Below, piece by piece: positions 9,498-18,592 of a stretch of 64,000 nucleotides of DNA. Source of the stretch: Acidobacteriota bacterium (GTDB lineage: Bacteria > Acidobacteriota > Aminicenantia > Aminicenantales > Saccharicenantaceae); assembly GCA_028749115.1 (NCBI GenBank), contig JAQURD010000001.1:90218-154217 (forward strand), read 5' to 3'. The notes beneath the pieces are model-generated. The model saw nothing but the letters and a program-made list of their open reading frames with translations, did no database searches and was not told the DNA's origin. A program made the translations under genes and the position numbers. Every line of letters begins with the position of its first letter. Position 1 is the stretch's first letter.

Positions 9498-10531
9498 GTT
9501 ATTTCATTTTTTCTCAGATATTCAGCGGCTGATTCTGGAGGAACGGGGTTAATATAGAAACCGGTGCCCAGTTCAAAGCCGGCCACCTTGGTCAAGATAG
9601 GTAAGATTTCCAGGTGCCAGTGATAATAAAAATCAATTCCCGGCCAGGCTTTTTCAGCTACCTGAGGATTGGGAGCCTGGTGAAAAACCAGATTGAAGGG
9701 CGGATCAGACAGCTGAAATTTTAAGCGGCTAAGAGCCTGCTTTAAAACTTCAGCCAGAGAAGTAATTTCCTCATCAGCCAGTTGGCGGAAAAAGGCTGAA
9801 TGCCTCTTTGGAACGATGGCCATTTCAAAGGGAAACCTGGAAGCAAAAGGCGAGATCAAAACAAAAGATTCATTTTCAAAAATCAATCTTTCGCCTGATT
9901 GCCGTTCTTCCCGTACCATCCGGCAAATAGCGCATTCGCGGAAAGAATTGCGGAATAATCTTTCAGCTCCGTAAATTTCCTCTTTAATTCTTTTCGGCAC
10001 AATGGGTGTGGCAATGATCTGGGAATGCGGATGAGAAAGCGATGCCCCTGCTTCCGGGCCCTTATTCTTAAAAATCTGAACATATTGATAATGAAACTGT
10101 TGTTCAATGGCGATAGTCCGCTGCCGGTAAATTTTGATGATCTGGCCTAAATGCCCGGGAGGCAAATCGGCCATTTCCAGATTGTGGTCTGGATTTTCAA
10201 TCACCACTTCATGAACCCCAACGCCTTCCATCCACTGATAACTGCCCCTGGCTTTTCTAGGAGGAAGAAGGCCAGGCAGGAGAGCAGGAAATTTATTGGG
10301 AACTACCCTGGCTTGCCAGCCTGGCTGATCTGGACTGGAGCCGTCATTTCTGATGGAATATACTTCCGGCGGGGTTTTGGTTTCATTACCCGGGCAGAAC
10401 GGACAGAAGGCCAGGTTTTCCCGGCTGACCTCAGATTTAACAGTCGGCCGGAAATCATCTGGCCGCCGGCTTCTTTCGGTAGAGATGATTACCCATCTTC
10501 CGGTTAACATGTCTTTTCGTAATTCTGGCAT
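9494..10531 (-). CDS. galT: GalT-family nucleotidylyltransferase/phosphorylase (GalT or ADP-glucose phosphorylase type)
   Basis: 345 aa HIT-superfamily nucleotidyl transferase. CPFC at 43-46 is a likely metal pair. The catalytic HPH is at 167-169 within SLSHPHSQ; classical E. coli GalT has HPHGQ, whereas the serine version is common in short GalT homologs. WHLEILP occurs near the C-terminus. It lies 43 nt after the response regulator at the end of the glycogen operon. By family it would interconvert UDP-glucose and galactose-1-P. Given the ADP-glucose context an ADP-glucose phosphorylase-like activity is possible. Family is sure, substrate is not. Confidence 0.85.
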   Translation of the reverse strand: MPELRKDMLTGRWVIISTERSRRPDDFRPTVKSEVSRENLAFCPFCPGNETKTPPEVYSIRNDGSSPDQPGWQARVVPNKFPALLPGLLPPRKARGSYQWMEGVGVHEVVIENPDHNLEMADLPPGHLGQIIKIYRQRTIAIEQQFHYQYVQIFKNKGPEAGASLSHPHSQIIATPIVPKRIKEEIYGAERLFRNSFRECAICRMVREERQSGERLIFENESFVLISPFASRFPFEMAIVPKRHSAFFRQLADEEITSLAEVLKQALSRLKFQLSDPPFNLVFHQAPNPQVAEKAWPGIDFYYHWHLEILPILTKVAGFELGTGFYINPVPPESAAEYLRKNEIT

Positions 10532-10574
10532 GAGCTCAAATCCTTTTATATGAATAATAAAAAACAGTTGAAGA

Positions 10575-10928
10575 TCAGGTGCCGATTAGTTCTTTAATCT
10601 TAGATTTCAATTCGTCGAGAGAAGAAGACTTAATAATATAGGCATCAGCCGCCCAGGTCATAAAATCATCTTTATAACTCTGATAAGCCGTATTGATGAT
10701 AATTGGAATATCCTTGCGCAACCCCATGACATTGGCAATAAGTTCTATGCCATCTTTTCCCGGCATTCTAATGTCGGTGATAATCAAATCGAATTTTTCT
10801 TTTTTGACCTGTTCCAGGGCCGAATCAGCATCATGGACAATAGCTAGTGAATAACCTTCCTTATTTAACTCTTCCTCGTAAAGGAGGCTCAAGGCCTGAT
10901 CGTCTTCGATCAGAAGTATTTTTTTCAT
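10575..10928 (-). CDS. single-domain response regulator (receiver only)
   Basis: 117 aa, one REC domain. Acidic pocket DD at 9-10, phospho-acceptor D52 in TDIRMPGKDG, conserved T in IINTAYQ and K in IIKSS. No output domain, so signalling is through protein contact or a phosphorelay, not DNA binding. Its ATG overlaps the stop of the histidine kinase by 4 bp, so the pair is almost certainly cognate. It is encoded within the glycogen/GH57 operon. Confidence 0.9.
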   Translation of the reverse strand: MKKILLIEDDQALSLLYEEELNKEGYSLAIVHDADSALEQVKKEKFDLIITDIRMPGKDGIELIANVMGLRKDIPIIINTAYQSYKDDFMTWAADAYIIKSSSLDELKSKIKELIGT

Positions 10929-12271
10929 GATAGTCTCCTTTCCTGGACTTTAAAATAAAGTTTGAACATGGTTCCGCTACCTGACTTGCTCTGAACTTCC
11001 ATCTTTCCATCACAGATGTCTATAATCCGCTTGACAAACAGTAATCCCAGCCCGGTGCCATTTTCTTTGGTAGTGTAAAAAGGGCTGAACAATTTATCGT
11101 GGCTTTTCTCGTCGAGGCCCGGACCGCTATCCTTGATAATGATCAAGACATATTTATTGTTATAAGGTCTGGCCCTTAAATAAACTTTGCCACCCTCGGG
11201 AGTAACATCGAGAGCATTATCCAGAATATTGACAACAGCTTCTTCAAAATAAACGGGATCGCACAGAATTAAGGGCAGATTTTCGCTCATTTTCAGTGAA
11301 ATGGTTTTTTTAGCTGCTTTAATTTTGATGTCGGGCCTTTCAACCAGATTAGGGAGGATTGACTGGACATCAACCGGTTGCAATTCCCTTATGGTGATTT
11401 TCAAAAAATGACTCAATTTATAAATAATATCTTCAAGGTGTTTGACCTGTTCCAGGATGATATTAAGATTGCGATGACACCGTTCTGGTTGACAGGGACT
11501 GCTCAGCATTTGTTGAGTAAAACCGCCAATGGCCACGATCGGATTTCTTAACTGGTGAGAAACAAAAGCTGCCATTTCCCCCAGCGCAGCCATCTTTTCC
11601 ATTTCAACTACTTTTTTATAGAGGTTAGTCGTGTAAATGTAATTCCCAGCCAGCAGGGCACAGAGCCTGGCCAGTTCAATATCCCTGGCCTCAATTGGAG
11701 CATGAGTAATACCTTTATCGACAACAATTTCTCCCAGGACTTCTTCCTGAGCTATCAGGGGCAAGCATAAGAAACTATCCACCTGAATAAAATTGATAAA
11801 ATCTGGATCAACCAGCGGCTCGCTTCTGGCTTCGGTGACCAGGATGATTTCTTTTTTAAAGGCGGCCAGAGCCGGCAAGGACAAGGACTTGCTTTCCAGA
11901 TCGTAGATAAATAGTTTCAGCTTAGGCTGGATATCTTTTACCATTCTGGTGACCAGGTCCCGGTTATAAGCTACTACTTCTGCATAACCAATTCCCGGTG
12001 AAGATAGCATTGTCCAGATGGCCTCTGCTTCCTCTGGAGATCTTGGCCCCAGCCAGGTAGTTGCTTTCAATTTTGTTCCGTCTCTTAAAAATAACATGGC
12101 CCGGTTAAAACCAATGCCCGAACCAGCCGTCAGGGCAGTCAGGATGACTAACAGATTATCTTCAAGTGAGAAAGGCTGGAAAAAGCTCTGAGCAATGATC
12201 GATAGCAAGACAAATTCTTTGGGGGTATCCCCCCCGAAATTACCTGGTTGTAGGCTGTATCTTTCAATCAT
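10925..12271 (-). CDS. GAF-domain sensor histidine kinase
   Basis: 448 aa soluble kinase with no membrane segment. An N-terminal GAF domain (about 20-210) is followed by HisKA with the H-box SHQLRNP (H239) and HATPase_c with the N-box VNILDNALDV, the G1 box DSGPGLDE and the G2 box GTGLGLLFVKRI. The GAF domain implies an intracellular ligand. Its start overlaps glgC by 4 bp, and its stop overlaps the receiver gene by 4 bp. This coupling to glycogen genes suggests it senses carbon or energy state; that is inference. Confidence 0.9.
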   Translation of the reverse strand: MIERYSLQPGNFGGDTPKEFVLLSIIAQSFFQPFSLEDNLLVILTALTAGSGIGFNRAMLFLRDGTKLKATTWLGPRSPEEAEAIWTMLSSPGIGYAEVVAYNRDLVTRMVKDIQPKLKLFIYDLESKSLSLPALAAFKKEIILVTEARSEPLVDPDFINFIQVDSFLCLPLIAQEEVLGEIVVDKGITHAPIEARDIELARLCALLAGNYIYTTNLYKKVVEMEKMAALGEMAAFVSHQLRNPIVAIGGFTQQMLSSPCQPERCHRNLNIILEQVKHLEDIIYKLSHFLKITIRELQPVDVQSILPNLVERPDIKIKAAKKTISLKMSENLPLILCDPVYFEEAVVNILDNALDVTPEGGKVYLRARPYNNKYVLIIIKDSGPGLDEKSHDKLFSPFYTTKENGTGLGLLFVKRIIDICDGKMEVQSKSGSGTMFKLYFKVQERRLS

Positions 12272-13452
12272 TCCAGCCTCCAGCCTTTTGGTATAACTCT
12301 TATGCCGCCAGGACTGATCTTGAAATAGCTTCGGTCTTTTTCCAGTTGGAAACCGACTGAGAAATTAGGCGAAATAACAACCTGCTTGTCCAGAATAGTC
12401 CGGCAGACCTTAGCCCCCTTGTTGATCATTGTTCCCTCAAATATTATTGAATCCTCAACCTCTGCCCCGTTTTCTATTGTTACCCCCGGCGAAAGAATTG
12501 AATTTTTAACCCGACCGCCAAGAATCTGGCAGCCTGAACCAACAATAGAATTAGCAATTTCACCATCGAGGAAAAAAGAAGAAGGATACTGTGGTTTATA
12601 TGTGCGGATTGGCCAGTCAGGATCATTAAGCCGGAAGGGGGGATGAGCAGTCAGGAAATCCATATTAGCCTGCCAGTAGGCATCTATTGTCCCAATATCC
12701 TGCCAGTAATCTTCATAAATACAGGCAAAAGTCTTATGCCGTCTTATTAATTCGGGCATGACATCATGACCAAAATCATGGCTCGATCTGGGATTTTTAG
12801 CGTCAGAGATCAGAGCTTTAACCAGGACTGGTGTTTCGAACATATAGACGCCCATGGACACCAGTGAAAGCCCTGGTGACCAGGGCAAGGCAGCCGGTTT
12901 TTTAGGTTTTTCGCTGAAGCCGGTGATCAGCTGATGGCTATCAACACTGATAACTCCAAAGCGGGTGGCTTCACCGGCCAGGCAGGTATGGGCCATAACT
13001 ACGGCTTCTGCCTTTTTCTCCAGGAAAAAATTCAGCAGTTTCCGGTAATCGGCGCGATAAACATGATCACCGGAAAGAACCAGAATAAGATCAGGGTTTT
13101 CCTGCTGGATGGTATAGATATTTTGGAAAACTGCATCAGCCGTACCTTCATACCAGTGTTCACTGAACCGGCCCTGGGCCGGCAGTGAAATTATGTATTC
13201 ATTGCTTTCCGGGTGGAAAATGCTCCAGCCCTGAAGGATATGCCTTTCAAGCGAAAGTGATTTGTACTGGGTTAGCAGGGCAATTTTTCTGAAGCCGGAA
13301 TTCAAAGAGTTGGACAGGCTGAAATCAATAATCCGGTAACCACTGATAAAAGGGACTGATGGTTTAGCCCTGTCTTTGGTCAGAGGGTAGAGCCTTTCTC
13401 CTTTCCCTCCGCACAAGATCATGACCAGAATTTTTTTATATGATGTTTCCAT
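12268..13452 (-). CDS. glgC: glucose-1-phosphate adenylyltransferase
   Basis: 394 aa. It makes ADP-glucose from ATP and glucose-1-phosphate, the committed step of glycogen synthesis. The nucleotide-binding signature is LCGGKGERLYPLTKDRAKP at 13-31, followed by GYRIIDFSLSNSLNSG. The middle holds YEGTADAVFQN, LSGDHVYRADY and SMGVYMFE. The C-terminal left-handed beta-helix is visible in repeats such as ENGAEVEDSII. The start lies 17 bp inside the end of the GH57 branching-enzyme gene and its end overlaps the kinase gene by 4 bp. Confidence 0.95.
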   Translation of the reverse strand: METSYKKILVMILCGGKGERLYPLTKDRAKPSVPFISGYRIIDFSLSNSLNSGFRKIALLTQYKSLSLERHILQGWSIFHPESNEYIISLPAQGRFSEHWYEGTADAVFQNIYTIQQENPDLILVLSGDHVYRADYRKLLNFFLEKKAEAVVMAHTCLAGEATRFGVISVDSHQLITGFSEKPKKPAALPWSPGLSLVSMGVYMFETPVLVKALISDAKNPRSSHDFGHDVMPELIRRHKTFACIYEDYWQDIGTIDAYWQANMDFLTAHPPFRLNDPDWPIRTYKPQYPSSFFLDGEIANSIVGSGCQILGGRVKNSILSPGVTIENGAEVEDSIIFEGTMINKGAKVCRTILDKQVVISPNFSVGFQLEKDRSYFKISPGGIRVIPKGWRLE

Positions 13453-15121
13453 CAGGAAGCAACACCTCCCTGAATAAAGAATCTTCCGACTTGATTTTTT
13501 CCAGCCAGAAATTTTCTTCGGCTGTCAGGCTGGTGCTTCGGCTGATCAGGCTGAGGAGTTTCATAGCCCGTTCAAAATGAAGGCTAGCCCGGGCCTCGGC
13601 ATAATCTCTGGCTGTCATGGTAGAAATCAGGAAAGGCCAATCTGAACTTTCCAGCAGGAATTTTTCCTGGCATAAAAGCTTTAAAAGCCTGAGATCTAAA
13701 TGGCTTGATTTTATTCCATCCTCAAAAGCCGGCCAGAATTTTTTTTCCAGCTCGTAGATTTTTGACCAGATCCAGGATGTCTTATCATTTAGCCAGATCC
13801 AGTGAAAGCCGCCTTCACCCCATGAACCTTCAGGCAGGGAAACCAAAATCCCTGGTGGAATTTCTTCGAGGCAGCCAGAAGCAGTAGCCAGTTTAATATT
13901 TGTTTCAGTTTGAGAAAGCTTCTTTATGACCTGATATAGCCATTCTGGCCCTTCGAACCACCAGTGTCCTAAGAGCTCGGTATCATACAGTGAGGCGATT
14001 ATTCCCTGTGCTTGATCCTTTAAAACCTGCGGCAGCAGCCAGACAAAATGCCGGGCATGCTCTTCCACTTTGGCGGCAGCAACCTCTATTTCATAGGGAA
14101 GTTTATCAGCCAGATCTGAGGAAGAAGAAGTTATCCGCCAGTAACGCAGCCCCCCCGGGAAATGCTTTTTATGAAATTCAAGATAATACTCGTCTCCAGG
14201 ATAACCAGAATGCCTGCTCCAGACCTGTTGACCGGTGATTTCATCTCTGGCCATAAAAGCCACGCCGGCTGGATGGGTCAGATAAGGCTGATAAGGGTTC
14301 TGTGGCCTGATTGGGCCAGATTGATAGTTTTCTCTATACCTTTCCCATAAATCCTGGAGAGCCGGAAATCTTTCAAGATAAACACCTCTGGTCTCACCAC
14401 CCCGCAGCAAGTGATTATCAACAAAAAAATAGTCAAGATTTTCCTGAGCTAAAATCTGATCTACTCCCAGCCGCTCATAAGCTCTAGATTCTCCCAGCGG
14501 TGGCTGCCAGGCATAGCCGGGACGATAGGCACATTCTGGTAGCCAGAAGCCTGCTGGCTGACGCCCGAAATATTTTTGATATACAAATCTCCCCTGCTGG
14601 ATCTGGTGCCTGACACTCTGGTCGCTGGCCAGCAGGGGCAGATAACCGTGGGTGGCGGCCGAGGTCATAATTTCAATGGAACCTGTTTCTTGAAAATGGG
14701 CAAAAGCAGAAATTATGTCAGCCTTAAAATCATCTAAAAACAACTGGTAAATTTTTTCATACCATTGCCGCCAGTATGAGGCCAGGCTCATCAGCTGCTT
14801 TTCACCTGTTCGCTGAAAATAAAGATAATCATGGGCGGCAGCTTCAAGTTTTATTTTTAGATAATCAACAAAACCTTCTCTGAAGGCCTGGCTATTGAGC
14901 TGTTCGATTAGAACAGGAGTCAAACTGATGGTTAAACCAGCCCTTAGTCCTTCCCTCTCCAATCGCAGCAAAATTTCCAGTAGTGGCAGATAAGTTTCAG
15001 CTGCTGCCTCGAACAGCCAGTCAGTCCCATGGGGCCAGGTGCCGTGGTTAACTACATAAGGAATGTGACTGTGAAGAACAAAGCATAAATATTTCTTGTT
15101 TTTGTTGAATTTTTCAGTCAT
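13436..15121 (-). CDS. GH57 1,4-alpha-glucan branching enzyme (DUF1957 type)
   Basis: 561 aa. GH57 motif 1 is HSHIPYV (17-23). The nucleophile glutamate is E196 in GFWLPECAYRPGY, and the acid/base aspartate is D380 in SLYDTELLGHWWFEGP. This layout with a DUF1957 C-domain matches Thermus/Thermococcus GH57 branching enzymes, which create alpha-1,6 branches in glycogen. No GH13 GlgB is seen in the window, so this is the likely branching enzyme. I chose the ATG at 15121, preceded by AAGAG, over a GTG five codons upstream without a Shine-Dalgarno. Followed directly by glgC with overlap. Confidence 0.88.
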   Translation of the reverse strand: MTEKFNKNKKYLCFVLHSHIPYVVNHGTWPHGTDWLFEAAAETYLPLLEILLRLEREGLRAGLTISLTPVLIEQLNSQAFREGFVDYLKIKLEAAAHDYLYFQRTGEKQLMSLASYWRQWYEKIYQLFLDDFKADIISAFAHFQETGSIEIMTSAATHGYLPLLASDQSVRHQIQQGRFVYQKYFGRQPAGFWLPECAYRPGYAWQPPLGESRAYERLGVDQILAQENLDYFFVDNHLLRGGETRGVYLERFPALQDLWERYRENYQSGPIRPQNPYQPYLTHPAGVAFMARDEITGQQVWSRHSGYPGDEYYLEFHKKHFPGGLRYWRITSSSSDLADKLPYEIEVAAAKVEEHARHFVWLLPQVLKDQAQGIIASLYDTELLGHWWFEGPEWLYQVIKKLSQTETNIKLATASGCLEEIPPGILVSLPEGSWGEGGFHWIWLNDKTSWIWSKIYELEKKFWPAFEDGIKSSHLDLRLLKLLCQEKFLLESSDWPFLISTMTARDYAEARASLHFERAMKLLSLISRSTSLTAEENFWLEKIKSEDSLFREVLLPDGNII

Positions 15122-15210
15122 ATCTGCTCTTGGCACGGTTTTATTTTTTATTATAACACATAAATTTTGCTTTAAAATAATTTCTTAAAATTCAAAGTCT
15201 AACAGGGTGA

Positions 15211-17184
15211 TCAGAGGCAGCCTTCCGGCCGTTTATGATTAAGGGTTAGATAAAGCAGACTGGTTTCTCCCGCTGCCAGCTTTAACCGCCAGACAAAGTG
15301 GAAGCTAATTCCCTGAGTGATAACCTCAAAATCCTTTTCTGATTGGGAAACTGTTTTTATAGGAAAATCCCAGATTTCAGCCTGGTGGCCCGTTTCTAGA
15401 GACAGATGCCAGCCAGGAAACACTATCCTGTCTTGCTTAATCTGATACTCATTTTCAAATAAGGCCAGATTCCATTCAGAAATAAAGGAAAAAGATAGCT
15501 CGCTTAGTCCGGTATTTTCTATTTCCCAGGCAAAAAGCAATGAATTTTGACCTGGCCTGATGATTTTTTTTATCTTCAGCCTGCCCTGGTTGACTTTCGG
15601 GCCAGCCTCATCTTCTCTTTCCAGGATTAAGCCATCTCCTTCCAGACGGGCTTTATATTCTTTACCTATAAAATTTCCACCTTCCAGATAATAGCTATTC
15701 CCGTACTCATCACGGGTAATATCCGGAGGACAAATTCTATCCAGAAAAGAATGTCGCTCGTAGCTATCAAAGGCCAGCCATTTCTTAGCTTCTGGCGGCA
15801 TAGCCCTGTTCATTTCATGAATCGATTTAGCTTCGCCAGCCTGTCCCCCGCTGGTTGAATAAAGATGATAAAATTCCTGGCGCCTGGTCAGGATGTCAGT
15901 CAAATTTAGAGCTTCAAAACGGTCATCAATTTCAATCACTGAACCACCAGATGACGGTTTTACCCAGATAAAAAAAGCCGGGATTTTTAACTCAAATTCA
16001 TCCAGGCCGTCAAGATCAAAATCCAGCCTTGTCCAGCCGCTATCAAATGGCAATTTGAGCTCAGCCGAAATAAGTTTACTGGAGATGGCCCGCCTTAGAT
16101 GAGGCAAATATAAGCCACCAAAAATCCCGTGCCAGTAGGCATCATTACATTCAGCCTGATAGAGGTCCCGACTGGCTTCCTTAGAATTATTCTTATTGGC
16201 TTCAGCCGAAACCTGAAGTGCCCGGCAGCGCAGATGATGACTTTCTGGATATTTCAAACTGAAGTCACGGAACTGCCCGCCTCTGAGAAAGCGGCGGCTG
16301 CCGGCCGGCAAACTGGCTTTTAGCTGGATAAATTCTGCTTGACTGGCTGGAGATAAGACCCATTCCATCATTTCTTCATAGGAAGCTGGAGGAAGATAAG
16401 CCCGGGCAAGCGGCGGATGCTGCTGTATAAAATCTGAAAAAGACATCATTTCGACCGGACTGGACTCAAGATATTGAAGAAAACTTTTCAGCCAGCCTTG
16501 TTCAAAGACCCATTTGCTGGTTCCAGGCCATAGCCCGAATTTTTCTCCATCATCACCAATAATAGCTGCTTTGGCTCCTTGATTTTTTATTTTTTGAAAA
16601 TAAGTATCAATCTCGTCCAGTTCCCTGAATGGAATCAAATAACGCAATTTTTTGTCAATCGGAAAAACCGGAAGAGTCAGACCCTGATCTTCAGTCAGAT
16701 AATAACCATAAATATTTTCCAGGCCAGCATAGTGGAAATGTTCCTCATCAAGTAGCGTATAACTGAAACCAGCCCGGCAGAGAAAACTGGTCAGATGAGG
16801 TTCCCAGACTCTCTCGGCCAGCCAGAGGCCGGCTGGCCTGACGCCAAATTGCTCTAGTAAGAAATTATTCATCATATCTACCTGAGCCTGACGATCCTTT
16901 GCTGGAATCTGGGTCAGAATCGGTTCATAAAACCCGCCGCCTAAAAGTTCAATCTGACGACTGTCAACCATCTGCCTGATTAGGCCGAAACATTCAGGGT
17001 GTTTATCAAGCATGAATTCCCAGAGGAAGCCGGTGAAATGAAGGGCAAATTTAAAGCCAGGGTGCTCACTGGCCATTTGAAGGAATGGCCAGTAGGCTTG
17101 AGAAAAAGCTTGCTCAAAAACAGAAGTGAAATTGCCGAGAGGCTGATGATTGTGAATGGCAAAAAGAAACTTAATCTTATTCAT
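15211..17184 (-). CDS. GH57 4-alpha-glucanotransferase (TLGT type)
   Basis: 657 aa, almost identical in length to the Thermococcus litoralis enzyme. HNHQP is at 11-15, GGFYEP at about 83-88, the nucleophile is E124 in LWLAERVWEP, and the acid/base is in IIGDDGEKFG around 211-212. The C-terminal DUF1925/DUF1926 beta-sandwich domains follow. Transfers maltooligosaccharide units between glucans. A longer frame exists, but its first 69 codons lie within the preceding gene. The ATG at 17184 overlaps that gene's stop by 8 bp (ATGAATAA), indicating coupling. No signal peptide, so cytoplasmic. Confidence 0.9.
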   Translation of the reverse strand: MNKIKFLFAIHNHQPLGNFTSVFEQAFSQAYWPFLQMASEHPGFKFALHFTGFLWEFMLDKHPECFGLIRQMVDSRQIELLGGGFYEPILTQIPAKDRQAQVDMMNNFLLEQFGVRPAGLWLAERVWEPHLTSFLCRAGFSYTLLDEEHFHYAGLENIYGYYLTEDQGLTLPVFPIDKKLRYLIPFRELDEIDTYFQKIKNQGAKAAIIGDDGEKFGLWPGTSKWVFEQGWLKSFLQYLESSPVEMMSFSDFIQQHPPLARAYLPPASYEEMMEWVLSPASQAEFIQLKASLPAGSRRFLRGGQFRDFSLKYPESHHLRCRALQVSAEANKNNSKEASRDLYQAECNDAYWHGIFGGLYLPHLRRAISSKLISAELKLPFDSGWTRLDFDLDGLDEFELKIPAFFIWVKPSSGGSVIEIDDRFEALNLTDILTRRQEFYHLYSTSGGQAGEAKSIHEMNRAMPPEAKKWLAFDSYERHSFLDRICPPDITRDEYGNSYYLEGGNFIGKEYKARLEGDGLILEREDEAGPKVNQGRLKIKKIIRPGQNSLLFAWEIENTGLSELSFSFISEWNLALFENEYQIKQDRIVFPGWHLSLETGHQAEIWDFPIKTVSQSEKDFEVITQGISFHFVWRLKLAAGETSLLYLTLNHKRPEGCL

Positions 17185-18508
17185 TTTTACCGCTCTTTTC
17201 TCTGGCCAGCTGAAGATAAGACACAAATAGTGCCTCAAATTCTTTTTCTTGCGTTTCTCCAGCCCACCAGAACCAGTCGGAGCCCTCGGCCACTGCCATT
17301 GGCCTGGAAAATCCGTATTTCTTCCTGAATTCAGATAAGAGTTTCCAGGCTTTGACCTTAGCAGGATGCCCAACCCATTTGAAAAAACCACTCATCCAGC
17401 TTCCGGCAGGCAGGTTAAGGCTCCTTTTTGCGCTATGTTCTGCCAGGTAGCCAGAAGGCAGGCAGGGCTGAAGAAGCTGACTATCCTTTATTTTATTATA
17501 AATAAGCTGTAAGAAGTCTATCCCATTATTTGAGTAGGCTCCCCAGGGATTTTCTCCGTCAAGAATAATGGAACAAATGGCTTTCTCCCCCGCCATTTTG
17601 GCTCTGGCTTCCAATCTTCTGAGCAAGTCAGAGGCAGCCGCCTCGGCCGGCCAGCGGTGATACTCAAAACTAATCAAATCTGATAATTCCCTATCCCGGA
17701 ATAAGATAGTTGTTCCGCCACAGCCATATGGCTGATAGAGAAGCCCGGGTTGAGGGTCAGTCTTGAGACTTTTCCACAGGAGATGTTCATCAGTAAAGGT
17801 CAAGGCGAAGCCGGCCAGCGCTATTTCTTCGCAAGCTGCCTGGCTTAAGGCTCCTTCTGACGGCCAGAGCCCAGCCGGGACAAAATCAAATAGCTGCCTG
17901 AAATATTCTCTGGCTTCTAGAAGTTGCCAGCGGGCATCCTGACCGTATTTAAAATCAGGCAATTCAGGTGCTTCAGATCGGGCCTGACCGAGATCAATTA
18001 TAAGAGGCAAAAGAGGATGAAAATAAGGAGAAATGGTCAATTCCAGGATTTTTTTATGACTCAGCCGCTGAAAGTAGCTAAACAGATCAGAGAAAATTTG
18101 TTGCCTCAGTTCAAGGAGCTCTTTTTTATCCTTTTTCTCCGGTGAGAGCAAAGGTGAAAAAAAACTTTGCAAAACATTTTCCTGCAGCTTAGCCGGTGAA
18201 ACTTCTGCTGTTTCTTTTGGGAAAAATCTTTTTAGCCTTGATATCTCTTCTTCAGATAACTCTCTGGCTGGTTTGATCAATGAATCAAGAACAGGGTCAC
18301 GGGCTTGCTGGCTTTGATAATCTTTAATCTGCTCAAGTAAGCACGGAACCAGATTTATGGTGCAGGGAAATTCACTTTCCTCAATTAATTTCAGCATTGG
18401 CCAGTAATTTTTAGTTGTGTGGAAATTTACCCAGGGCAGAATAAATTTTTCTGTCACTGGTTGCCGGTAAATTGGCTGATGAAAATGCCAGACAAAATTA
18501 ACAAACAT
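17177..18508 (-). CDS. GH57 amylopullulanase/alpha-amylase-like glycosidase
   Basis: 443 aa catalytic domain. HFHQPIY starts at residue 9. The nucleophile is E218 in GLWPSEGALSQ, followed by FTDEHLLW, and the acid/base is D317 in ILDGENPWGAY. These motifs match the amylopullulanase subgroup of GH57, which cleaves alpha-1,4 and sometimes alpha-1,6 bonds. It is much shorter than secreted amylopullulanases and has no signal peptide, so it probably degrades or debranches intracellular glycogen. First gene of the 18508-to-9494 run; 84 nt separate it from the phosphoesterase gene upstream. Confidence 0.85.
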   Translation of the reverse strand: MFVNFVWHFHQPIYRQPVTEKFILPWVNFHTTKNYWPMLKLIEESEFPCTINLVPCLLEQIKDYQSQQARDPVLDSLIKPARELSEEEISRLKRFFPKETAEVSPAKLQENVLQSFFSPLLSPEKKDKKELLELRQQIFSDLFSYFQRLSHKKILELTISPYFHPLLPLIIDLGQARSEAPELPDFKYGQDARWQLLEAREYFRQLFDFVPAGLWPSEGALSQAACEEIALAGFALTFTDEHLLWKSLKTDPQPGLLYQPYGCGGTTILFRDRELSDLISFEYHRWPAEAAASDLLRRLEARAKMAGEKAICSIILDGENPWGAYSNNGIDFLQLIYNKIKDSQLLQPCLPSGYLAEHSAKRSLNLPAGSWMSGFFKWVGHPAKVKAWKLLSEFRKKYGFSRPMAVAEGSDWFWWAGETQEKEFEALFVSYLQLAREKSGKNE

Positions 18509-18592
18509 CTTAAATTGTTTCCTGGGAAAAATAGATACTGACTATAGCCAGCCGATTGTTTGGTAAAACTTTTTTTAATATTTTTAATGTCC

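Noticed and set aside
17185-17391. 69-residue N-terminal extension of the 4-alpha-glucanotransferase
   Set aside because: It lies inside the preceding GH57 gene, and the family N-terminus begins at MNKIKFLFAIHNHQP with an 8-bp overlap start.
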